Of a DNA stretch of 18,056 nucleotides, positions 13,799 to 18,056 are shown one piece after another. Where the stretch lies: contig SDZP01000028.1 in NCBI GenBank assembly GCA_004144935.1, forward strand, positions 1 through 18,056, read 5' to 3'. Position numbers and translations under genes: made by a program. The DNA is from Caulobacteraceae bacterium. Lineage in GTDB: Bacteria; Pseudomonadota; Alphaproteobacteria; Caulobacterales; Caulobacteraceae. Position 1 is the first letter of the stretch, and each line of letters opens with the position of its first letter. Below the pieces are notes generated by a model. That model saw nothing but the letters and a program-made list of their open reading frames with translations. It ran no database searches and was not told the origin of the DNA.

Positions 13799-13918
13799 GT
13801 CCGCGACCTAGACCGGCCCGGAGCGTGGCCAAGGCGGCCTGCAGATTTTCTTCCTTGCAGTTCGCCCGCGGCGCACGATCTAGAAGGCCTGAACTTGAGA
13901 CCGATAAAGGCCTACCGC

Positions 13919-14917
13919 ATGACTGTCCGCCCGAGCGTGATCGAGGCCATCGGCAACACGCCCCTGATCCGCCTGAAGGCCGCCAGCGACGCCACCGGCT
14001 GCGAGATTCTCGGCAAGGCCGAGTTCATGAACCCCGGTCAGTCGGTCAAGGACCGGGCCGCGCTGTACATCGTCCGCGACGCCATCGCCTCGGGCGCCCT
14101 GAAGCCCGGCGGCCGCATCGTCGAGGGCACGGCCGGCAACACCGGCATCGGCCTGGCCATGGTCGGCTCGGCCCTGGGCTACCGGACAACCATCGTCATC
14201 CCCCGCACCCAGAGCCAGGAGAAGAAGGACGCCATCCGACTGGCCGGCGCCGACCTGGTCCAGGTGGACGCGGTCCCCTACTCGAACCCGGACAACTACG
14301 TGAAATATTCCGGGAGGTTGGCCGCCGAACTGAATGCGAAGGAACCGGCCGGGGCGATCTGGGCCAACCAGTTCGACAACGTCGCCAACCGGCGGGCTCA
14401 TGAAGAGACCACCGGACCGGAAATCTGGGAGCAGACGGCCGGCGGCGTCGACGGCTTCGTCTGCGCGGTCGGTTCGGGCGGCACCCTGGCCGGCGTCGCC
14501 GCCGCCCTGCGGGCCCGCAAGCCCTCGGTGAAGATCGCCCTGGTCGACCCGCACGGCGCGGCGCTGCACAGCTGGTACACCACCGGCGAGCTCAAGGCTG
14601 AGGGCAGCTCGATCACCGAGGGCATCGGCCAGGGACGGATTACCGCCAACCTTGAAGGCTTTACGCCGGACTTCTCCTATCGCGTCGGCGACGAGGAACT
14701 GGTGCGCATCGTGTTCGAGCTGGCCGAGCATGAGGGAATGCTGATGGGCGGCTCGACCGGCATCAATGTCGCCGGCGCCATCCGGCTGGCGCGCGACCTC
14801 GGCCCCGGCCACACCATTGTGACGGTGTTGTGCGACCACGGATCGCGCTATCAGAGCAAGCTGTTCAACCCGGCCTTCCTGGCGGAGAAGGGCTTGCCCT
14901 CTCCCGGCTGGCTGTAA
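13919..14917 (+). CDS. cysK: Cysteine synthase (O-acetylserine sulfhydrylase)
   Basis: PLP enzyme of 332 residues that makes L-cysteine from O-acetyl-L-serine and sulfide. The N-terminus IEAIGNTPLIRLK (8-20) is classic. The PLP lysine is Lys44 in NPGQSVKDRAA, and the substrate and phosphate loop is GTAGNTGIGL (70-79), with Ala where E. coli CysK has Ser (TSGNTG). The GSGGTLAGV loop and CDHGSRYQSKLFNP near the C-terminus fit an alphaproteobacterial CysK-like subgroup; cystathionine beta-synthase is a less likely alternative. ATG 13919 has AAAGG eight bases upstream. Upstream in-frame codons would extend into the divergent photolyase and are rejected. It heads a plus-strand sulfur cluster, 13 bases before the sulfurtransferase. 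Confidence 0.88.
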   Translation: MTVRPSVIEAIGNTPLIRLKAASDATGCEILGKAEFMNPGQSVKDRAALYIVRDAIASGALKPGGRIVEGTAGNTGIGLAMVGSALGYRTTIVIPRTQSQEKKDAIRLAGADLVQVDAVPYSNPDNYVKYSGRLAAELNAKEPAGAIWANQFDNVANRRAHEETTGPEIWEQTAGGVDGFVCAVGSGGTLAGVAAALRARKPSVKIALVDPHGAALHSWYTTGELKAEGSSITEGIGQGRITANLEGFTPDFSYRVGDEELVRIVFELAEHEGMLMGGSTGINVAGAIRLARDLGPGHTIVTVLCDHGSRYQSKLFNPAFLAEKGLPSPGWL

Positions 14918-14930
14918 GGAGACACCGCGC

Positions 14931-15776
14931 ATGGCGCAGGACCCGCTCGTTTCCACGGCCTGGCTGGCCGAGCATCTCGACGCGCCGGACGTGCGCGTCA
15001 TCGACGCCAGCTGGTTCCTCCCCGGTGATCCGCGCGATCCGAAGGCCGAGTACGCCCTCGTCCATATCCCCGGCGCGGTCTTCTTCGACATCAACGAGAT
15101 CGTCGACGAGACCAGCGACCTGCCCCACATGCTGCCCTCGCCGGTGAAGTTCGCCTCACGCATGCGCCGGCTGGGCATCGGCGACGGTGCCCGGCTGGTC
15201 ATCTACGACAGCCAGGGACTGTTCTCCGCCCCCCGTGTCTGGTGGACCTTCCGCGCCATGGGCGCCGAAGATGTCGTCGTGCTGGACGGCGGCCTGCCCA
15301 AGTGGATCGCCGAGGGCCGGCCGGTCGAAGACGGCGTCCCGCCGCCGCGCGAACGCCACTTTACCACTCGCTACAACAACGACCTGGTCCGCGACCAGGC
15401 GCAGGTCCGCCGGGCGCTCGGCAACGGCAAGGAACAGCTGGTCGACGCCCGCCCTTCGGCCCGCTTCACCGGCGAGGCGCCCGAGCCCCGTCCCGGTCTG
15501 CGCGGCGGGCATATGCCCGGCGCCCGCAATGTGCCCGCCTCCAGCCTGATCGCGCCGGACGGCACGCTGAAGACCGCCGAACAGCTGAAGGCCGTCTTCG
15601 AGTCGGCCGGGGTCGATCTGGCCCGGCCGATCATCACCACCTGCGGCTCGGGCATCACCGCCTCGACCCTCGCGCTGGCCCTGGCGCGTGTCGGGCGGGA
15701 TCGCACCCCCGTCTATGACGGCAGCTGGGCCGACTGGGGCCGGCCCGGCGACACCGAGGTCGTCACCGGCGCTTGA
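14931..15776 (+). CDS. sseA: 3-mercaptopyruvate sulfurtransferase (tandem rhodanese)
   Basis: A protein of 281 residues with two rhodanese domains. The N-terminal one is inactive in this family (VSTAWLAEHLDAPDVRVIDASW to about 135). The C-terminal one carries catalytic Cys238 in CGSGITA, the loop form typical of mercaptopyruvate sulfurtransferases rather than thiosulfate-specific rhodaneses (CRKGVT type). It moves sulfur from 3-mercaptopyruvate to thiols or cyanide and can generate persulfide or sulfide in the cytoplasm. LRGGHMPGARNVPAS (190-204) is the conserved pre-catalytic rhodanese segment. ATG 14931 has AAGGAG nine bases upstream, overlapping the cysK stop, so it is likely cotranscribed with cysK. 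Placement beside cysteine synthase and cystathionine lyase fits sulfur amino acid turnover. Confidence 0.9.
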   Translation: MAQDPLVSTAWLAEHLDAPDVRVIDASWFLPGDPRDPKAEYALVHIPGAVFFDINEIVDETSDLPHMLPSPVKFASRMRRLGIGDGARLVIYDSQGLFSAPRVWWTFRAMGAEDVVVLDGGLPKWIAEGRPVEDGVPPPRERHFTTRYNNDLVRDQAQVRRALGNGKEQLVDARPSARFTGEAPEPRPGLRGGHMPGARNVPASSLIAPDGTLKTAEQLKAVFESAGVDLARPIITTCGSGITASTLALALARVGRDRTPVYDGSWADWGRPGDTEVVTGA

Positions 15777-15802
15777 TCCAACCCCGCCCGGGGCCCTAAC
15801 TG
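15774..15802 (+). promoter_or_regulatory. Possible second TGATCC-type promoter before metC
   Basis: TGATCC (15774-15779, overlapping the sseA TGA), 17 bases, then TAACTG (15797-15802), ending five bases before the metC ATG. The distance from -10 to start codon equals that at the photolyase promoter. The spacer contains CCCCGCCCGGGG, a small palindrome. A six-base match that includes a stop codon may well be chance. Confidence 0.2.
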
Positions 15803-15807
15803 CGCCG

Positions 15808-16962
15808 ATGGACGAGAAGACCCGCCTGATCCACGCTGGCCGCGACGCCCTGCCCCGCGCCCGCACCGTCGGTCCGGCGATCCAGAGGGGGTCGACGATC
15901 CTGCTGCCCAACTCCCGGTCGTTGTACGAGGAGGACCTCGGCTATGGCCGCGCCGGGCTGGTGGCGCAGGAGGCCCTGTGCCAGGGGCTGGCCGAGCTGG
16001 AGGGCTCGAGCAGCGTCCACCTCTATCCCAGCGGCCTGGCGGCCCTCTCCGGGGCTCTGACGGCGGTGCTGAAGGCCGGCGACGCCATCCTGGTCACCGA
16101 GGGCGCCTACAAGCCGACCCGGGTCTTCTGCCAGCGGGTGCTAAGCCGCTTCGGGGTCAGGGTCGAACTCTACGACGCCCGCCTGTTGCCGGACGCGCTG
16201 ATGGCGCTGGTCAGGGACGACACCCGGCTGATCCTGCTGGAGTCGCCCAGCTCCCTGACCTTCGAGATGCAGGACGTCCCGGCCATCGCCGCCGCCGCCA
16301 GGGCGCGGGGCGTGCTGACCCTGATGGACAATACCTGGGCGGCCGGCCTCTACTTCAAGCCGCTGGCGCACGGCGTCGACCTCAGCGTCCAGGCCCTGAC
16401 CAAGTATGTCTGCGGCCACAGCGACATCTTCATGGGCAGCGCCGCCACCAACGACCCGGGTCTGGCCGCAAAGCTCGAGTTCGGCGTCCACGACTTCGGC
16501 TGGGCCGTTACCGGCGATGCCGCCTATGACATGCTGCGGGGCCTGCGCACCCTGCCAACGCGCCTGGCCCGCCACGACGAGACCGGCCGCGCCGTCGCCG
16601 GCTGGCTGACGGCCCAGCCGCAGGTGCTGCAGGTCCTGCACCCCGCCCTGCCCGGCGCCCCCGGCCACGCCATTTGGGACCGCGACTACAGCGGCGCCAG
16701 CGGCCTGTTCGGCTTCGTCCTCCACCCCTGCCCCCTCGACGCCGAACATGCCTTCCTCGACGCCCTGAAGATTTTCGGCCTCGGCTTCAGCTGGGGCGGC
16801 TTCGAGAGCCTGGCCATCCGCTGTGACCCGCAGCTGAAGTCGCGGACCTTCGTGAAGGGGTTGGAGGGTCCGCTGTTCCGGCTGCACATCGGGCTGGAGC
16901 AGGCGAGCGACCTGATCGCCGATCTGGCGGCGGGGTTCGCGGCGCTGGATGCTGCCGGGTGA
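15808..16962 (+). CDS. metC: Cystathionine beta-lyase (Cys/Met metabolism PLP enzyme)
   Basis: Gamma-family PLP enzyme of 384 residues, the usual length for MetC, cleaving cystathionine to homocysteine, pyruvate and ammonia. Visible are TRLIHAGRD (5-13), YPSGLAAL (73-80), the aspartate that holds the PLP nitrogen in LMDNTWAAG (172-180), and the Schiff-base Lys199 in ALTKYVCGHSDIFMG. GFSWGGFESLAIRC (326-339) is characteristic of cystathionine beta-lyase over gamma-synthase or gamma-lyase. ATG 15808 begins the conserved MDEKTRLIHAGR. No good Shine-Dalgarno precedes it, and a TGATCC/TAAC promoter-like pair ends five bases upstream. It lies 31 bases after sseA and only two bases before the 3' end of the opposing tRNA-Arg. 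Confidence 0.9.
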   Translation: MDEKTRLIHAGRDALPRARTVGPAIQRGSTILLPNSRSLYEEDLGYGRAGLVAQEALCQGLAELEGSSSVHLYPSGLAALSGALTAVLKAGDAILVTEGAYKPTRVFCQRVLSRFGVRVELYDARLLPDALMALVRDDTRLILLESPSSLTFEMQDVPAIAAAARARGVLTLMDNTWAAGLYFKPLAHGVDLSVQALTKYVCGHSDIFMGSAATNDPGLAAKLEFGVHDFGWAVTGDAAYDMLRGLRTLPTRLARHDETGRAVAGWLTAQPQVLQVLHPALPGAPGHAIWDRDYSGASGLFGFVLHPCPLDAEHAFLDALKIFGLGFSWGGFESLAIRCDPQLKSRTFVKGLEGPLFRLHIGLEQASDLIADLAAGFAALDAAG

Positions 16963-16964
16963 GG

Positions 16965-17041
16965 TGGCGACTCCAGTAGGATTCGAACCTACGACCGTCC
17001 GCTTAGAAGGCGGATGCTCTATCCAGCTGAGCTATGGAGTC
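16965..17041 (-). tRNA. tRNA-Arg (anticodon TCT)
   Basis: A full cloverleaf is readable on the minus strand. The acceptor stem is GACTCCA with TGGAGTC, the D-arm is AGCTCAGCTGGATAGAGC, and the T-arm is GTAGGTTCGAATCCTAC. The anticodon loop CTTCTAA (17009-17003) has TCT at 17007-17005, reading AGA. The discriminator is G and the 3' CCA (16967-16965) is encoded. It begins nine bases after the complex I subunit stop, so it may be processed from the same transcript. Confidence 0.95.
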
Positions 17042-17050
17042 CCTTGAGGG

Positions 17051-17356
17051 CTAGTGTGTCCAGGGGGCCCGTCTGTTGGTGGCGAAGTTGTCGGCGTAGG
17101 CCTTGATGATCTTGCGCGGTTCCTTCGGCTCGATGACCTGGAAGGCGATGCCGTGCTTCTGGGCGTAGGCGACGGCCTCGTCGCGGGTCTCGAAGGTCAG
17201 GCGGATCTGGCCGTTCATGTCAACGCTCGTGGTCCAGCCGGTCAGCGGGTCATTGCGCTTGGCGGCGGCCGGTTCGAACTCCAGCACCCAGTCGTTGGTC
17301 TTGGCCTTGCCCGACTGCATGGCGGTCTTGGCGGGGCGGAAGATGCGGGCGAGCAT
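17051..17356 (-). CDS. NADH dehydrogenase (complex I) accessory subunit, NDUFS4-like
   Basis: A protein of 101 residues of the 'ETC complex I subunit conserved region' family, the bacterial counterpart of mitochondrial NDUFS4 (18 kDa). It binds the peripheral arm of complex I at the cytoplasmic face and is largely confined to Alphaproteobacteria and mitochondria. Visible are ARIFRPAKTAMQSGKA (3-18), DPLTGWTTS (36-44), QIRLTFETRDEAVAYAQKHG, and the conserved tail KAYADNFATNRRAPWTH. ATG 17356 has GGAG nine bases upstream. The gene is sandwiched between tRNA-Pro (30 bases upstream) and tRNA-Arg (nine bases downstream) on the same strand. None of the nuo genes is nearby, which is normal for this subunit. 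Confidence 0.93.
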   Translation of the reverse strand: MLARIFRPAKTAMQSGKAKTNDWVLEFEPAAAKRNDPLTGWTTSVDMNGQIRLTFETRDEAVAYAQKHGIAFQVIEPKEPRKIIKAYADNFATNRRAPWTH

Positions 17357-17386
17357 GGGCCTAGTCTCCGAAATCTCAGGTCAAGC

Positions 17387-17463
17387 TGGTCGGGGCGGCA
17401 GGATTTGAACCTGCGACCCTCTGCTCCCAAAGCAGATGCGCTACCAGGCTGCGCTACGCCCCG
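17387..17463 (-). tRNA. tRNA-Pro (anticodon TGG)
   Basis: The minus strand gives a complete cloverleaf. The acceptor stem is CGGGGCG with CGCCCCG, the D-arm is AGCGCAGCCTGGTAGCGC, and the T-arm is GCAGGTTCAAATCCTGC. The anticodon loop TTTGGGA has TGG at 17429-17427. The discriminator is A and CCA (17389-17387) is encoded. It lies between the thioesterase gene (50 bases upstream) and the NDUFS4-like gene. Confidence 0.95.
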
Positions 17464-17513
17464 GACAAGCTTGAAGGCGGTCTTTGCCACTTTGCGGCGG
17501 CGGTTGGAAGGGT

Positions 17514-17882
17514 TCAGGGAATCTTCCGTCTGAGAGGCTTGAAGATGGCCGTGGCGCGGGCGACATCGCGGCCGGCGGCGTGGATGCGGCCCTCGACGAA
17601 GACCAGGTCGCGGGTCTCGCGGGTGACCCGGCCGTCGCCGAACAGCCATTCGCCCTTGCGGCCGGCGCTCAGGTAGTCGAGCGACAGGTGGACGGTGACC
17701 GCCGCATGGCCGCCGGTCGCGCCGTGCACCGCCCTGGCCAGCACCCCGTCCATGAAGGTGGCGATCATGCCGCCGTGGGCGAAGCCCATGCCGTTGCAGT
17801 GGCGGGGCAGCACGAAGAAGGCGTGTTCGTAGGTCCCGTCCGGCTCGTTCCGGTGAAACATCGGGCCGTTGGGGTGGTGCAT
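17514..17882 (-). CDS. PaaI-family hotdog thioesterase, N-terminus probably lost at a junction
   Basis: A protein of 122 residues with a hotdog fold that would hydrolyse acyl- or aryl-CoA thioesters in the cytoplasm. Visible are HCNGMGFAHGGMIATFMD (28-45), with the catalytic-type Asn30, HGG (36-38) and Asp45, and then VTVHLSLDYLSAGRKGEW (63-80). The family is usually 135-150 residues, with a further 10-25 residues before the NGPMFHR segment. The ATG at 17882 coincides with the point where base composition changes and a SusD-like frame begins on the other strand. An in-frame TAG lies just beyond, in foreign sequence. The natural start is therefore probably missing and the apparent start may be an accident of the junction. 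Confidence 0.8.
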   Translation of the reverse strand: MHHPNGPMFHRNEPDGTYEHAFFVLPRHCNGMGFAHGGMIATFMDGVLARAVHGATGGHAAVTVHLSLDYLSAGRKGEWLFGDGRVTRETRDLVFVEGRIHAAGRDVARATAIFKPLRRKIP

Positions 17883-18056
17883 TGGCTACCAAAAACTCGG
17901 CATACGCAGTATTGGCGCAGCTTGCAGCATGGCAAGGTAATTATACCAGTGTTGCAACCTATGCCAAATTTGTTGAAGATAACTACGGCCGCAGTGGTAT
18001 TGATTTTACCGGCACCGCCGATCTTACTAACTCAAATGGTTTCTTCTTTAATAAAA
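17882..18056 (+). pseudogene. Fragment of a SusD/RagB-like protein, Bacteroidota-type sequence (open at right edge)
   Basis: A frame without stops runs from about 17882 to the window end (58 codons). It contains ATKNSAYAVLAQLAAWQGNY, then an AKFVEDNYG-like helix, then DLTNSNGFFFNKK. This is the pattern of SusD/RagB starch-utilisation lipoproteins: ATK-x-x-A-x-x-LLA-x-x-x-L-x-x-G-x-(Y/W), followed by a short connector and a TxxNGxFxxN element. SusD proteins are outer-membrane glycan-binding lipoproteins essentially confined to Bacteroidota. Codons are AT-ending (AAT, ATT, TTT, ACT), unlike the rest of the window. There is no start, signal peptide or lipobox here, so it is an internal piece joined at or near 17882. 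Assembly chimerism is the simplest explanation. Confidence 0.6.

Noticed and set aside
13607..13918. Longer N-terminus for cysteine synthase
   Set aside because: It would lie inside the divergent photolyase gene; ATG 13919 has an AAAGG site and begins the conserved region.
13799..13918. ECF-type promoter for the iron-sulfur photolyase
   Set aside because: A TAGGTC lies six bases before its ATG, but no TGATCC or convincing -35 is found at a suitable distance on the minus strand.

Overview
The window is 18 kb of high-GC, densely packed bacterial DNA, plus a short foreign tail. Gene content and style point to an alphaproteobacterium, most likely of the Caulobacterales; this placement is inference, not a measured phylogeny. 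The pointers are an NDUFS4-type complex I accessory subunit, an iron-sulfur bacterial photolyase, a DUF6285 protein paired with an APH-fold phosphotransferase, convergent genes with overlapping stops, and several GTG/TTG or leaderless-looking starts. The last ~175 bases (from about 17882) change abruptly to AT-richer DNA. They encode a SusD/RagB-like Bacteroidota peptide, so the right edge looks like a chimeric junction.

Layout. (1) 1-660: the 3' end of recG, convergent with an MFS_3-type exporter (657-1934, minus). The exporter is preceded by an elaborate leader: a putative promoter, a seven-codon ORF with a strong Shine-Dalgarno, two hairpins, and a nine-codon ORF whose stop overlaps the exporter start. 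This resembles ribosome-mediated attenuation. (2) 2157-3499: an APH-fold phosphotransferase coupled to a DUF6285 protein. (3) 3509-3622: a large near-perfect inverted repeat between convergent genes. (4) 7342-3646 (minus): hldE, hldD and a membrane-anchored DUF3089 hydrolase-like protein, giving ADP-heptose for LPS core plus a possibly inactive hydrolase.

(5) 7429-12248 (plus): a tight four-gene operon of class I photolyase, COG2907 FAD oxidoreductase, DUF1365 protein and Cfa-like methyltransferase. It sits behind a sequence matching the RpoE/ChrR (singlet-oxygen ECF sigma) promoter pattern. It converges, sharing a CTAG, with an iron-sulfur (6-4) photolyase (12245-13798, minus). The block reads as a photo-oxidative stress island combining DNA repair and lipid modification.

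(6) 13919-16962 (plus): cysteine synthase, 3-mercaptopyruvate sulfurtransferase and cystathionine beta-lyase, a sulfur amino acid cluster. (7) 16965-17882 (minus): a PaaI-type thioesterase, tRNA-Pro(TGG), an NDUFS4-like complex I subunit and tRNA-Arg(TCT), closely spaced on one strand. (8) 17882-18056: the foreign SusD-like fragment.

There is no intergenic stretch over 300 bases. No CRISPR, IS element or rRNA was seen. The two most interesting points are the exporter leader and the photo-oxidative stress operon with its ECF-type promoter.
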